Both the position numbers and the translations under genes were made by a program. The notes beneath the pieces are model-generated. The model was not told where the DNA came from and searched no databases. It saw only the letters and a list, made by a program, of their open reading frames with translations. 64,000 bases of DNA, taken from positions 248,001 through 312,000 of the forward strand of contig DGQE01000018.1 in the NCBI GenBank assembly GCA_002389645.1, read 5' to 3'. Source of the DNA: Flavobacteriales bacterium UBA4422 (GTDB lineage: Bacteria; Bacteroidota; Bacteroidia; Flavobacteriales_G; Salibacteraceae). Positions 23,475 through 32,444 of this stretch are shown in pieces; positions within the stretch are counted from its first letter, which is position 1, and each line of letters begins with the position of its first letter.

Positions 23475-24833
23475 ATGCCAAGAAAGGCTTTGACCTCCGT
23501 TTCTCCCGTTGATGGGCGCTATTCACGCCATACTGAACCTCTCGTAGAGTTCTTTTCAGAATACGCATTGTTCAAGTACAGAGTGCGCATCGAAATTGAG
23601 TACTTAATACAGCTTGCCTCAGAAGGGTTGAAAGGTGTTGAGCCGCTGAAAGAACAAGAACAAAACAAATTGCGCAGCTTGTATGAGAATTTCACCTTGC
23701 AAGATGCCGAGCAGATCAAAACCATTGAACGCACTACCAATCATGATGTTAAAGCGGTAGAATACTTTGTCAAAGAGCAGCTCGAGAAGTTGGGTAGAAC
23801 GGATTTATTGGAATTCGTTCACTTTGGCTTGACAAGTCAGGATATCAATAACACAGCAGTGCCCCTTTCCATAAAGGAAGCTCAAGTAAAGGTGATGCTT
23901 CCTCGTGTGCTATTGATTCAAGAAAAGCTCAGGGGCTTAGCCAATGAATGGAAAGATATACCGATGTTGGCTCGAACTCATGGCCAGCCAGCCTCACCAA
24001 CCATGTTGGGAAAAGAGTTTTACGTTTTTGTTGAGCGAATAGACCAGCAATTGATTCAAATGGAGCACGTGCCTTTTGCAGCAAAGTTTGGCGGTGCAAC
24101 GGGTAATTTAAACGCCCATCACGCAGCCTATAAAAACAATGACTGGGTAGCGTTTGCCAATCGTTTTGTGAACGACACCTTGGGTTTATACAGATCTCAA
24201 ACCACTACCCAAATCGAGCACTACGATCATTTAGCTGCCTTGATGGACAATTGGAAAAGGATCAATACCATTCTGATTGATTTGAGCCGAGACATTTGGC
24301 AGTACATTTCAATGGACTACTTCAAACAAAAAATCAAAGCAGGTGAGGTGGGGTCTTCTGCGATGCCGCACAAGGTAAACCCGATTGATTTTGAAAATGC
24401 TGAGGGAAACTTCGGTTTTGCCAATGCCATGTTTGAGCATTTGTCTTCAAAACTTCCAGTATCACGATTACAGCGTGATTTAACCGACAGCACAGTGCTC
24501 AGAAACATCGGAATGCCATTTTCCCACACGTTGATTTCTTTGGCTTCATTGGAAAAAGGCCTTGACAAATTGATCTTAAACGAAGAGACCATTCATGCCG
24601 AATTGGATCGACATTGGGAAGTGTGTGCCGAAGCCATTCAAACCGTGTTAAGGAGAGAAGGCTATGAAAAACCTTATGAAGCATTGAAAGCATTGACCCG
24701 TGGAAATGCGAAAGTTACGCCTGAGTCGTTATCAGAGTTTATCGATACATTGAAGGTTTCTGATGCAGTGAAGGCTGAGTTGAAATTGATCACGCCACAC
24801 AACTACACCGGTATTTTCAAGATACCTTCTTAG
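23475..24833 (+). CDS. purB: Adenylosuccinate lyase
   Basis: 452 residues. It cleaves adenylosuccinate to AMP and fumarate, and SAICAR to AICAR, in purine synthesis. The fumarase/aspartase-superfamily signature GSSAMPHKVNPIDFENAEGN is present near residue 300, with the catalytic Ser loop. LARTHGQPASPT (His) and HFGLTSQDINNTA regions are intact, and VSPVDGRYSRHTEPL is the expected N-terminus of the PurB long form. ATG 23475 is chosen from this match. The stop codon TAG shares its last base with the GTG start of the ABC exporter gene. Confidence 0.97.
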   Translation: MPRKALTSVSPVDGRYSRHTEPLVEFFSEYALFKYRVRIEIEYLIQLASEGLKGVEPLKEQEQNKLRSLYENFTLQDAEQIKTIERTTNHDVKAVEYFVKEQLEKLGRTDLLEFVHFGLTSQDINNTAVPLSIKEAQVKVMLPRVLLIQEKLRGLANEWKDIPMLARTHGQPASPTMLGKEFYVFVERIDQQLIQMEHVPFAAKFGGATGNLNAHHAAYKNNDWVAFANRFVNDTLGLYRSQTTTQIEHYDHLAALMDNWKRINTILIDLSRDIWQYISMDYFKQKIKAGEVGSSAMPHKVNPIDFENAEGNFGFANAMFEHLSSKLPVSRLQRDLTDSTVLRNIGMPFSHTLISLASLEKGLDKLILNEETIHAELDRHWEVCAEAIQTVLRREGYEKPYEALKALTRGNAKVTPESLSEFIDTLKVSDAVKAELKLITPHNYTGIFKIPS

Positions 24834-26644
24834 TGAAGAAATTCATTGACATACTAAAGTATTTAGCGCCTTACAAAGGAAGAATCGCGATCAACTTGGT
24901 GTTCAATATTTTGAATGCAGCATTCTCGGTGGTTTCATTTTCTGCCATTGTTCCTTTTCTTAAAATTCTGTTTGATAGTGTTGAGGCAGAAGCTGACCCT
25001 AATGCAGTGGTTGGCTCAGGAATACTCGATCAACTCAATGCTGCTTTTGAGCAATACATTCGAGAAGAAGGGCCGATGGAGGCGCTGTTTATCTTTTGTA
25101 TTGTGATCGTTGTGCTGTTTTTTGTCCGCAACATTTTCCGATATCTCGCCTTGCATCAAATGGCGTTTTTGAGAAACGTAGCTGTGCGAGATTTGCGCAG
25201 AGACATTTATCAAAAGCTATTGCGATTGCCCATGGCGTATTACACGGATGAACGCAAAGGGCAAATAATGGCGCGGTTTACTAATGATGTGGCAGAAGTG
25301 GAATGGTCTGTAATGGGTGCGCTAGAAGCACTTTTCCGTCAGCCAGTGATGATCATTCTGTACTTGATCACCCTACTCGGAATCAGTTGGGAGCTAACAT
25401 TGTTTGTAGTGATTGTATTGCCTATCACAGGATTAATGATTGGCAGAATTGGAAAGTCCTTGAAGCGCACAGCCAAGAAAGGTCAAGAAGAGTTGGGCGA
25501 AGTGGTTACATCATTAGAAGAGACGGTTGGTGGCATCCGCATCGTAAAAGGTTTTACAGCAGAAGATATTTTTAACCGACATTTCAATAAGGTGAACGAT
25601 CAGCATTTTAAGCTGATGGTGCGCTTGTTTCGAAAGCAGTATTTGACATCACCATTAGGAGAAGCACTTTCTGCAATTACCATTGCTTTGATCCTGTGGT
25701 TTGGAGGTAATTTGGTGCTGGAAGGGCATACACTGAATGGAGAGTTTTTCATCCTGTACATTGTCATTTTCTCTCAGATGATTTCTCCGGCTAGAGCTTT
25801 GTCTGAATCTTTTGTTCGCGTGCAAAGGGGGGTTTCAGCAAGTGAGCGCATCGATGAAATTTTGACCTCTGACGAACAAGTGTTAGAGTCGCAAACGGCC
25901 CAGAGTATCTCAACCTTCAAAGAGCAAATTGAGTTTCGAAATGTGAATTTCAAGTATGGTGATGAGCCTGTGCTGAAGAATATTAATTTGACAGTAAAGC
26001 GAGGTGAGTCCATTGCTTTGGTGGGGCCTTCAGGAGGAGGGAAAACGACATTGGTAGATCTTATGCCTCGCTTTTATGATGTTGCTGAAGGGGAAATTTT
26101 ACTCGATGGGAAAAACATCAAGGACTTTAAGGTTTTTGATTTAAGAAGCCTATTTGGTATTGTTTCTCAGCAGAGTATTCTGTTCAATGACAGCGTAAAA
26201 AACAATTTATTGATCGGAAATCAATATGCAACAGATAAACAAGTTATAGATGCTTTACATGCTGCCAACGCCCACGGTTTTGCAGTTTCTTTAGCTGAAG
26301 GACTAGATACTGGTGTAGGCGAGGCGGGAAACAAACTGTCTGGTGGTCAAAAACAACGACTGAGTATCGCAAGAGCCATTTTGAATGATCCGCCAATCAT
26401 GATTATGGATGAAGCCACTTCTGCCCTCGATACGGAAAGTGAACGTTTGGTTCAAGATGCTTTAGAGAAGCTTACCGAAGGGAGAACTAGTTTTGTAATA
26501 GCTCACCGATTAAGCACCGTTCAGCATGCTGATCGCATCATTGTCATCGACAAAGGAGAGATCGTTGAAATAGGAAATCACAACGAATTGCTCGAAAAAA
26601 ATGGTCTGTACAAGCGTTTGGTTGACCTTCAAGACCTTTCATAG
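24833..26644 (+). CDS. MsbA-like ABC transporter, fused permease and ATPase
   Basis: 603 residues starting with GTG. Residues about 15-330 form a six-helix exporter domain (type I ABC membrane region); 365-600 is the nucleotide-binding domain with Walker A GPSGGGKTT, signature LSGGQKQRLSIARA, Walker B IMIMDEATSALD and H-loop IAHRLSTV. A homodimer of this half-transporter would flip lipid A-core or another lipid. The start overlaps the purB stop by one base, so it is cotranscribed and probably translationally coupled with purB. A glycosyltransferase gene follows by 11 bp, hinting at an envelope-glycolipid substrate. Confidence 0.92.
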   Translation: MKKFIDILKYLAPYKGRIAINLVFNILNAAFSVVSFSAIVPFLKILFDSVEAEADPNAVVGSGILDQLNAAFEQYIREEGPMEALFIFCIVIVVLFFVRNIFRYLALHQMAFLRNVAVRDLRRDIYQKLLRLPMAYYTDERKGQIMARFTNDVAEVEWSVMGALEALFRQPVMIILYLITLLGISWELTLFVVIVLPITGLMIGRIGKSLKRTAKKGQEELGEVVTSLEETVGGIRIVKGFTAEDIFNRHFNKVNDQHFKLMVRLFRKQYLTSPLGEALSAITIALILWFGGNLVLEGHTLNGEFFILYIVIFSQMISPARALSESFVRVQRGVSASERIDEILTSDEQVLESQTAQSISTFKEQIEFRNVNFKYGDEPVLKNINLTVKRGESIALVGPSGGGKTTLVDLMPRFYDVAEGEILLDGKNIKDFKVFDLRSLFGIVSQQSILFNDSVKNNLLIGNQYATDKQVIDALHAANAHGFAVSLAEGLDTGVGEAGNKLSGGQKQRLSIARAILNDPPIMIMDEATSALDTESERLVQDALEKLTEGRTSFVIAHRLSTVQHADRIIVIDKGEIVEIGNHNELLEKNGLYKRLVDLQDLS

Positions 26645-26655
26645 TTGATCATAGA

Positions 26656-27579
26656 ATGAAGATTTCAGCCTTCACCATTTGCCATAACGCGGATAAGCTC
26701 TATTATCCAATTAAGGAATCAATTCTTTCAGCCCTTCCGATAGTCGATGAATTTGTGGTGGCTGTTGGCAAAAGTGATGAAGATGATCATTCGTTAGAAA
26801 TCGTCAAATCCATTGTTTCAGATAAAATTAAGATCATTCAGACTGAATGGGATGTGAGTGCGTTTCCAAATGGAACAGTTCATGCCAAGCAGACTGATCT
26901 AGCCAAGAGTCATTGTTCAGGCGATTGGTTAATTTATTTACAGGCAGATGAAGTATTGCACGAACGAGATCATCAAGAAATCAAAAGGGCTTGTCAAACA
27001 CATTTGACAGATTTGAATATTGAAGGCTTTCTGTTTCGATATAATCACTTTTGGGGAGATTATGATCACGTTGTGCGTTCCCATGGCTGGTACAATGAAG
27101 AGATTCGGATCATTCGAAATCGATCCGAAATTCACTCATGGCAAAGCGCACAATCGTTTCGTCATATTTCCAACTTTGATGGCAAGTCATACAGAGCTAA
27201 GGAGGGCACCCGTAAACTGAAAGTAAAGAAGTTGAATGCCTCTATTTTTCACTACGGATGGGTAAGGCCACCTGCGGTGATGACCGCCAAGATGAATGCT
27301 TTGGATAATAATCATTCACGTCAAGAACCTCAATATCACCAGGACTTTGATTATGGAGACATGCGCAAAATAGATACGTATAGCATTTCTCATCCAAAAG
27401 TGATGGAGGAAAGGATTCAAGAAATGAATTGGAAGGATAGACTGAATTTTTCTGGTGAAGCACTTAAACGCAGCTTTTTATTTAAGCATGAACGTCCGCG
27501 TTACAGGATACTCTCGTGGATTGAAGATCAGTTGTTTGGTGGTAGGCAAATTATGCGTTTCAAAAATTGGAGGGAATGA
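26656..27579 (+). CDS. Glycosyltransferase family 2-like protein
   Basis: 307 residues with a GT-A fold: ISAFTICHNADKLYYPIKESI at the start, VDEFVVAVGKSDEDD (nucleotide-sugar strand and first acidic cluster), and DWLIYLQADEVLHE, which places the Asp-x-Asp-like acidic pair as QADE. The rest (HYGWVRPP, conserved basic C-terminus) fits glycan-assembly transferases. Sugar donor and acceptor are unknown. It follows the MsbA-like exporter by 11 bp and is likely in the purB-ABC transcript. Confidence 0.85.
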   Translation: MKISAFTICHNADKLYYPIKESILSALPIVDEFVVAVGKSDEDDHSLEIVKSIVSDKIKIIQTEWDVSAFPNGTVHAKQTDLAKSHCSGDWLIYLQADEVLHERDHQEIKRACQTHLTDLNIEGFLFRYNHFWGDYDHVVRSHGWYNEEIRIIRNRSEIHSWQSAQSFRHISNFDGKSYRAKEGTRKLKVKKLNASIFHYGWVRPPAVMTAKMNALDNNHSRQEPQYHQDFDYGDMRKIDTYSISHPKVMEERIQEMNWKDRLNFSGEALKRSFLFKHERPRYRILSWIEDQLFGGRQIMRFKNWRE

Positions 27580-27595
27580 ATTTTCCCTAGCTTTG
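27567..27595 (+). promoter_or_regulatory. Promoter of the EGF-like lipoprotein gene
   Basis: TTG at 27567-27569, an 18-bp spacer, then TAGCTTTG at 27588-27595, matching the Bacteroidota form. Predicted start about 27599; leader about 27 nt. Confidence 0.55.
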
Positions 27596-27625
27596 ATTTC
27601 ACCGTTTAATTAACACAGCAGAATA

Positions 27626-28102
27626 ATGAGATTCTTTTTCATTCTAATAATTTCACTAGGCCTACTTACTTCTTGTGATAAATGCAATGATGTTACATGC
27701 TTTAATGGAGCTGATTGTGACGATGGGGAATGTATCTGCGGTGATTGGTATTCAGGTGAAAGCTGTGAAACCAAGGTTATCGAAGTTTATGAAGGTCTTT
27801 ATGCTGGCGGAATGTCCTGCTCATGGTATAGTCCTTACATTATGCGTTTTGAGGGTGTTCCATCAGAAGACAATGAAATGACAATTGAAGATGCAAGTGC
27901 AGGTGTCGGCAGGATTTACAATGCGGTGTTCACGAATGAAAGCAATTTTAATATTCCCTCTCAAATTGTTTCAGACAATGGATTTGAAACCTTGGTAGCT
28001 TCAGGGTCTGGGTCTTTTCAGTCGAGCGGGTTGGTAATGAATATTACGATAAGTAACAGTACCCAAGGGACAACAACCATTTGCTCTTTTGTTGAATACT
28101 AG
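27626..28102 (+). CDS. Cys-rich EGF-like lipoprotein
   Basis: 158 residues. Signal sequence with lipobox LLTSC (Cys17). The next 35 residues hold eight Cys in an EGF-like pattern (CNDVTCFNGADCDDGECICG, then SGESC). The rest is a beta-rich domain ending in a late Cys. EGF-like modules after a lipobox are frequent in Bacteroidota surface lipoproteins with unknown ligands. It has its own promoter and stands alone. Confidence 0.78.
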   Translation: MRFFFILIISLGLLTSCDKCNDVTCFNGADCDDGECICGDWYSGESCETKVIEVYEGLYAGGMSCSWYSPYIMRFEGVPSEDNEMTIEDASAGVGRIYNAVFTNESNFNIPSQIVSDNGFETLVASGSGSFQSSGLVMNITISNSTQGTTTICSFVEY

Positions 28103-28124
28103 AGGTTAATTTGACTTCCAAAAT

Positions 28125-28277
28125 TTATCGAGGACAACTCTTACAGGCTTTTTTTCCTTTTTTCTTGTACTTGCCACAGCATTTTTTCTTGCATTCAAAT
28201 GGTGTGATGTCCTCGTTGTAAAATTGCGATGCGATGCACGGAGGAAGACTTATTTGTTGCTGGGCTTGGATGCGCAT
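28125..28277 (-). CDS. Small Cys/Lys-rich protein, 50 residues
   Basis: A short open frame in the gap after the EGF-like lipoprotein: ATG 28277 to TAA 28125. The N-terminal half is neutral (MRIQAQQQISLPPC). The C-terminal half is CKKKCCGKYKKKGKKACKSC: five Cys in a run of lysines. I recall similar Lys/Cys-rich tails in small flavobacterial proteins, but no function. A -7 box TATCTTTG (28307-28300) sits 23 bp upstream, and an 8-bp inverted repeat flanks it, supporting expression. The Cys pattern suggests metal or redox binding. The lack of a signal peptide suggests the cytoplasm. Confidence 0.7.
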   Translation of the reverse strand: MRIQAQQQISLPPCIASQFYNEDITPFECKKKCCGKYKKKGKKACKSCPR

Positions 28278-28285
28278 GCTTATCT

Positions 28286-28312
28286 AGAATTATTCTAAAC
28301 AAAGATAATTCT
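28286..28312 (-). promoter_or_regulatory. Inverted repeat and -7 box of the Cys/Lys-rich peptide gene
   Basis: AGAATTAT (28286-28293) and ATAATTCT (28305-28312) form perfect 8-bp arms spaced 11 bp. The minus-strand -7 element TATCTTTG (28307-28300) overlaps the distal arm, so a bound dimer would occlude the promoter. Regulator unknown. Confidence 0.5.
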
Positions 28313-28380
28313 CAAGACAATTTAGATGGAAAAAAAAGATAAAAAATTACTGCAAGTTGTCAACTAAACCTTCCTAGTTG

Positions 28381-29373
28381 CTAAATTCCACATCCCTCTT
28401 CAAGAACTTCCTCAGGTACGAAGCCAGCATTGGCCGAAATACCGCCTGCGATAAAATAGCCAAAGGCCTCCTTTCCGGTGGTTACATTCTTCAAGTTACC
28501 TCTGATTGGTGCAGGTGGAGTATCAAATGGGCCACCAACAAATGCTGTTTGGTTTCTCAATGAATTGATGAAGTTGCTGTAACCCTCATTGGTTCTCATT
28601 TGGAAGACAACAATGGTGTCACCCAGTCTTAGCTCATCACCATATACATCAAATTCAAATAAGCATAGACCATCAATTTGTGCATCGTCAAATGTGCTGA
28701 TGAATACAGGGTCACTCTCATACTTGTTGTTGATGTAGAACATCCATCTATAATGATCCCCTAGTCCCGGTTTTTCATAGGTGTCAATTCCCAAGTAGTA
28801 CGCACAGGAATCTTGTAGGAAGTTTGATCTATAGTATGCATCTACTCCTAGAAGAGGAGGGACAGCATTGTACGTTTGAGGTTCAGTTTCATAGAAATTG
28901 TCTAACGCTTCAATTTCTAAGTGGTAATTCGCTCCAACCTCCGGGTCATGTGTGAAACGGTATGTACCAGGAATACTTGGGTCTTCAACTAAAGTCTCTA
29001 CCAATTCATTGTTTTTGAATAATTGCACAATAGCATTGCTAACGGCAGGTGCAGCTGCGTTTGAAAAATAATCTGAGGTAGTTGTAAGCTTTACTTTATT
29101 AAACGGAAAGTAATCTGTTACACTTTCAATGGAGTCAATTGGAAATTGTGCCGCCAAGCCTGCTGCAAACTCTATGTCTGACTTTGGAATAGTGAATAAG
29201 CCCGAGCAGTCTAAATCTTGTTCGGGAATGAAGAAGTCCAAGTCAGTGAGGTATCCCTCAACTACCAATTCTGCTTCATTGGGTGGCAGGTCCAGTTCAA
29301 TAACTTCCTGACATGAATTTACAATTACTAAAGTGATTGCTAAGAGAAGGGCGTGTTTTAATGATTGTAGCAT
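28381..29373 (-). CDS. DUF4249 lipoprotein (partner of the TonB receptor)
   Basis: 330 residues. Signal peptide with lipobox Cys21 (VIVNSC), followed by the typical DUF4249 opening EVIELDLPPNEAELVVEGYLTD. Strand-rich segments follow (NAIVQLFKNNELVETL, YHLEIEAL, YYRWMFYINNKYES-like region), with paired Cys residues and a C-terminal CG near the end. DUF4249 proteins are encoded next to TonB-dependent receptors and may act as surface substrate-binding partners. It begins 3 bp past the receptor stop, so the two form an operon. Confidence 0.88.
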   Translation of the reverse strand: MLQSLKHALLLAITLVIVNSCQEVIELDLPPNEAELVVEGYLTDLDFFIPEQDLDCSGLFTIPKSDIEFAAGLAAQFPIDSIESVTDYFPFNKVKLTTTSDYFSNAAAPAVSNAIVQLFKNNELVETLVEDPSIPGTYRFTHDPEVGANYHLEIEALDNFYETEPQTYNAVPPLLGVDAYYRSNFLQDSCAYYLGIDTYEKPGLGDHYRWMFYINNKYESDPVFISTFDDAQIDGLCLFEFDVYGDELRLGDTIVVFQMRTNEGYSNFINSLRNQTAFVGGPFDTPPAPIRGNLKNVTTGKEAFGYFIAGGISANAGFVPEEVLEEGCGI

Positions 29374-29376
29374 TGC

Positions 29377-31812
29377 TTAGAATTTAAAATTCAATGTCAC
29401 GTATGGAATAATGGCAGCGTAGATAGACAGCTGGTTAGCTTCAGTAATATCGGGATTGTCTGGATTTGATTGAAAGAAGATTGAATATGGGTTCTTTCTT
29501 GCATACAAGTTATAAGCACCGAAAGCAATACCAAATTCTCCTGACTTTGCTTGAAGACCCTCGGGAGTTTCGTATTTTCTCCACAACCAAGCTGGTGGAA
29601 ATAGATAAAGATTTTTTCTTTTTATTGGAATGGTATAATAACCAGAAAGATCTAACCGATGGTAGGCCGGAGTTCTCGCACCATTTCGGTTGGTGAATAA
29701 AGGGGCGGTTACACCACCAAACGAAAACCTTCCATCAGGATAAGTAATGGGTCTGCCAGTCATGTATGCGAAATTGGTTGATACGTTGAACCGCTTCGTT
29801 ATATCATAGCTCAACACGAGACTAATATCATGCGTTTTATCCCAGTTAGCAGGGTAAGGATCTCCTCCGTTGATTTGAGCTACTTCTCTTTCAACGCGAG
29901 ATAGGGTATAGCTAATCCAGCCGGTTAGGTCACCACGTTTTTTCTTGAGTTGAACTTCTAGACCGTAAGCTTGACCATTACCAGTAAAAAGCTCAGTTTC
30001 TAAAGTGTTGTTCAAGAGAAGCTCTGCCTCATCTTTATAATCCACTAAGTTTTGAAATTTTTTGTAATAAACTTCTACCGAGCTCTCATATCGATTATTA
30101 AAAAAGTTTCTAAAGTACCCAAGACCAACTTGATCTGCTAGAGCAGGTTGAATAAAGCTTCCAGAAGGCATATAGATGTCAACTGGAGTTGCTGCTGTTG
30201 TGTTAGAAATGAGGTGGATGTATTGTCTCATTCGATTGTAGCTAGCTTTCACAGAGGATACTTCATCAATTTGGAAATTGGCGGAAAATCTTGGCTCAGC
30301 ACCTTGAAAAGAGCGTACTATTTCGTTGGGAGAATAGATGGTCGAGTCAATGGGTGAAACATCTGTAGACGGATTTTCAGGATCTACGGGCTCGCCATTT
30401 GGGTAATCGTATACAGTTCCTGGACCTAATTGAGCAAATCCACTCCAGCGAAGTCCATAAGCCAAGGTTAATCGTGTTCCAATTTTTTGCTCATTGCTCA
30501 AATAAAGAGCTGTTTCAAAAGCAGGAATTTCATCAACAGCAAATCGAAATGTATCTACTTCATCATTTACTTCAAAATTGGCCTCGGCTGCTCCTGGAGC
30601 AAATTGATAGTATGTGTTGTGCCATCCAAACTCTACTTTGTTCTTTGGGTTCAAAAAGTAGGTAAAGTCAGCTTTTCCACTGTAATTGCGTATTGATGCA
30701 CTCCAATCAAAGGCGAAGCCATTATTGTCCGCTCCAAGGTTATACTTATAATCACTAAAAACAGCGGTGAAGTTTGAAAAGAGCTTATCTGAAAAGAGAT
30801 GGTTCCATCGTAATGATCCTGTTTGATTCCCCCAACGTGTGCTAAAAAGTCCTGCTAAATCGAATACATCATTTCCATTGTAAGCTGAAAAGTAAAGACG
30901 GTTCTTGTCATTGATGTTCCAATTGATTTTTCCATTTAAATCATAGAAGAACAGCTTGCTGTCGTTGATCGTTTCATTGTTGGCCAGCGGGAAGAAAATA
31001 TCGAAGTAACTCCTTCTTCCAGATACTATGAATGATACTTTATCCTTAACAATAGGCGCTTCAATGGTAAGTCTGCTGAATAACAATCCTACTCCACCTG
31101 ATACTCCAAGCTGCTTCATGTTTCCATCCTTTTGTCTAATGTCCAATACAGAAGAAAGTCTACCACCAAATTTTGCAGGAATACCTCCTTTATAGAGTTT
31201 GGCGTCTTTAATTGCATCAGCATTAAAAACTGAAAAGAACCCAAACAGATGTGATGAACTAAAAACGGGGCTTTCATCTAACAATATCAGGTTTTGATCA
31301 ATGTTTCCTCCTCTTACATTAAATCCCGTAGCTCCTTCGCCCACGGTTGTCACTCCTGGAAGCAATTGGATAGAGCGGATGATATCAGCTTCTCCTAGCA
31401 ATTGAGGGATTTTTTTTACTTGAGCCATATCTAGCTTTTCAACGCTCATTTCTACACTCGTAAGCGCCTCATCTTCTCTCTCTCCGGTGATAACAACTTC
31501 GTTCAGCATCTGATCGCTAAATCCGAGTTCAACACTTCGAGTTATAGAAGATTTTAAGTCAATCGTTTCCGAAACGGTGTTGAAACCTACAAAGCTCCAT
31601 TCTATAGTGTATGTTCCAGGCTCAAGCGTTAAAGAGTAAAATCCATATTCATTGGTGGAAACTCCTTGTGTAAGCTCCTTTACTAGCACTGTGGCAGCGA
31701 TCATTCCTTCGCCCGACTCAGCATCTTTCACATAGCCAGATATCGTGACTTTATCCTGCCCGATGGCTGATGCTGCGAAGATCAAGAGAAGTAAACTGTA
31801 CAAATATTTCAT
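29377..31812 (-). CDS. TonB-dependent receptor with carboxypeptidase-regulatory N-domain
   Basis: 811 residues. Signal peptide about 1-18 (LLLIFAASAIGQ). Residues 20-105 are a CarboxypepD_reg-like domain (VTISGYVKDAESGEGMIAAT). The plug domain begins near 115 (VVITGEREDEALTSVEMSVE, then RSIQLLPGVTTVGEGATG), followed by a 22-strand barrel ending in YVTLNFKF with a terminal Phe. It imports a substrate across the outer membrane using TonB energy. The paired DUF4249 gene suggests a SusCD-like logic; the ligand is unknown. It is divergent from the MarR-led fatty-acid operon. Confidence 0.93.
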   Translation of the reverse strand: MKYLYSLLLLIFAASAIGQDKVTISGYVKDAESGEGMIAATVLVKELTQGVSTNEYGFYSLTLEPGTYTIEWSFVGFNTVSETIDLKSSITRSVELGFSDQMLNEVVITGEREDEALTSVEMSVEKLDMAQVKKIPQLLGEADIIRSIQLLPGVTTVGEGATGFNVRGGNIDQNLILLDESPVFSSSHLFGFFSVFNADAIKDAKLYKGGIPAKFGGRLSSVLDIRQKDGNMKQLGVSGGVGLLFSRLTIEAPIVKDKVSFIVSGRRSYFDIFFPLANNETINDSKLFFYDLNGKINWNINDKNRLYFSAYNGNDVFDLAGLFSTRWGNQTGSLRWNHLFSDKLFSNFTAVFSDYKYNLGADNNGFAFDWSASIRNYSGKADFTYFLNPKNKVEFGWHNTYYQFAPGAAEANFEVNDEVDTFRFAVDEIPAFETALYLSNEQKIGTRLTLAYGLRWSGFAQLGPGTVYDYPNGEPVDPENPSTDVSPIDSTIYSPNEIVRSFQGAEPRFSANFQIDEVSSVKASYNRMRQYIHLISNTTAATPVDIYMPSGSFIQPALADQVGLGYFRNFFNNRYESSVEVYYKKFQNLVDYKDEAELLLNNTLETELFTGNGQAYGLEVQLKKKRGDLTGWISYTLSRVEREVAQINGGDPYPANWDKTHDISLVLSYDITKRFNVSTNFAYMTGRPITYPDGRFSFGGVTAPLFTNRNGARTPAYHRLDLSGYYTIPIKRKNLYLFPPAWLWRKYETPEGLQAKSGEFGIAFGAYNLYARKNPYSIFFQSNPDNPDITEANQLSIYAAIIPYVTLNFKF

Positions 31813-31832
31813 CCATCCGTTTTTAGAGGCGC

Positions 31833-31861
31833 CAAAAGTAGTCTTGCCTTAGTTGATGCAA
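31833..31861 (-). promoter_or_regulatory. Promoter of the TonB receptor-DUF4249 operon
   Basis: Minus strand: TTG at 31861-31859, 18-bp spacer, TACTTTTG at 31840-31833. Predicted start about 31829, giving a 17-nt leader. Confidence 0.6.
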
Positions 31862-31932
31862 CTATGAAATGGATAAATGGACGTATTGTTTAGAGGAACG
31901 GTTAGTTTTTTCCTTTGAGTGCTTTTGTTGTA

Positions 31933-31949
31933 GGTCACTAGCGCTGACC
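31933..31949. promoter_or_regulatory. Inverted repeat between TonB receptor and marR genes
   Basis: GGTCA-N7-TGACC, perfect 5-bp arms. It lies midway in the divergent region. Possible operator, weak on its own. Confidence 0.3.
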
Positions 31950-31973
31950 CAACACTAAAAATTTGTTAAAAGC

Positions 31974-31985
31974 TATGCGCGCATA
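31974..31985. promoter_or_regulatory. 12-bp palindrome before the marR gene
   Basis: TATGCGCGCATA is perfectly self-complementary and lies 30 bp before the MarR start. A TTTG occurs at 31962-31965. It is a likely operator for the MarR-type protein encoded downstream (autoregulation of the beta-oxidation operon). Confidence 0.5.
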
Positions 31986-32015
31986 ATAAAAATTCTATAT
32001 TCGTTCAACTCGATT

Positions 32016-32444
32016 ATGAAATCAGAAGAAACCATAGATTTTCACGTACGCTGGGCTTGGTTAAAAATCAGCAAGATGTATAACCAAGAGGCTTCCAAAC
32101 ACGGAATGACTCAATCGATCGGGTTTATTTTATTGAACATTGATCCAAGAAACGGAACTCCTTCAACACAACTAGGTCCGAAAATGGGCATGGAGCCAAC
32201 AAGTTTGAGCAGAACACTCAAAACAATGGAGGATAAAGGTTTTATTACAAGGCTTCAAGACGAAAATGATAGAAGGATCATGCGCATTTGTTTAACCGAT
32301 GAAGGTAAGCGCATGAGAGAGGTTTCTAAGAGTTCGGTTGTGCGATTTAATGAAAAGGTATTAGATCAAGTAAGCGAAGAAAAATTCCAAAACTTCATAG
32401 AGGTTATTCAAATTATAGAACAAAATACAGTCAAAACATCATGA
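32016..32444 (+). CDS. MarR-family transcriptional regulator
   Basis: 142 residues with a winged helix. The recognition region is QLGPKMGMEPTSLSRTLKTMEDKGFITR (helix and start of wing), and the wing reads DENDRRIMRICLTDEGKR. N- and C-terminal helices form the dimer interface. Members sense small ligands, in fatty-acid operons usually acyl-CoA or fatty acids. It heads the beta-oxidation operon and overlaps the next gene by four bases (ATGA), so it very likely represses or tunes that operon. A perfect palindrome lies just upstream. Confidence 0.92.
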   Translation: MKSEETIDFHVRWAWLKISKMYNQEASKHGMTQSIGFILLNIDPRNGTPSTQLGPKMGMEPTSLSRTLKTMEDKGFITRLQDENDRRIMRICLTDEGKRMREVSKSSVVRFNEKVLDQVSEEKFQNFIEVIQIIEQNTVKTS

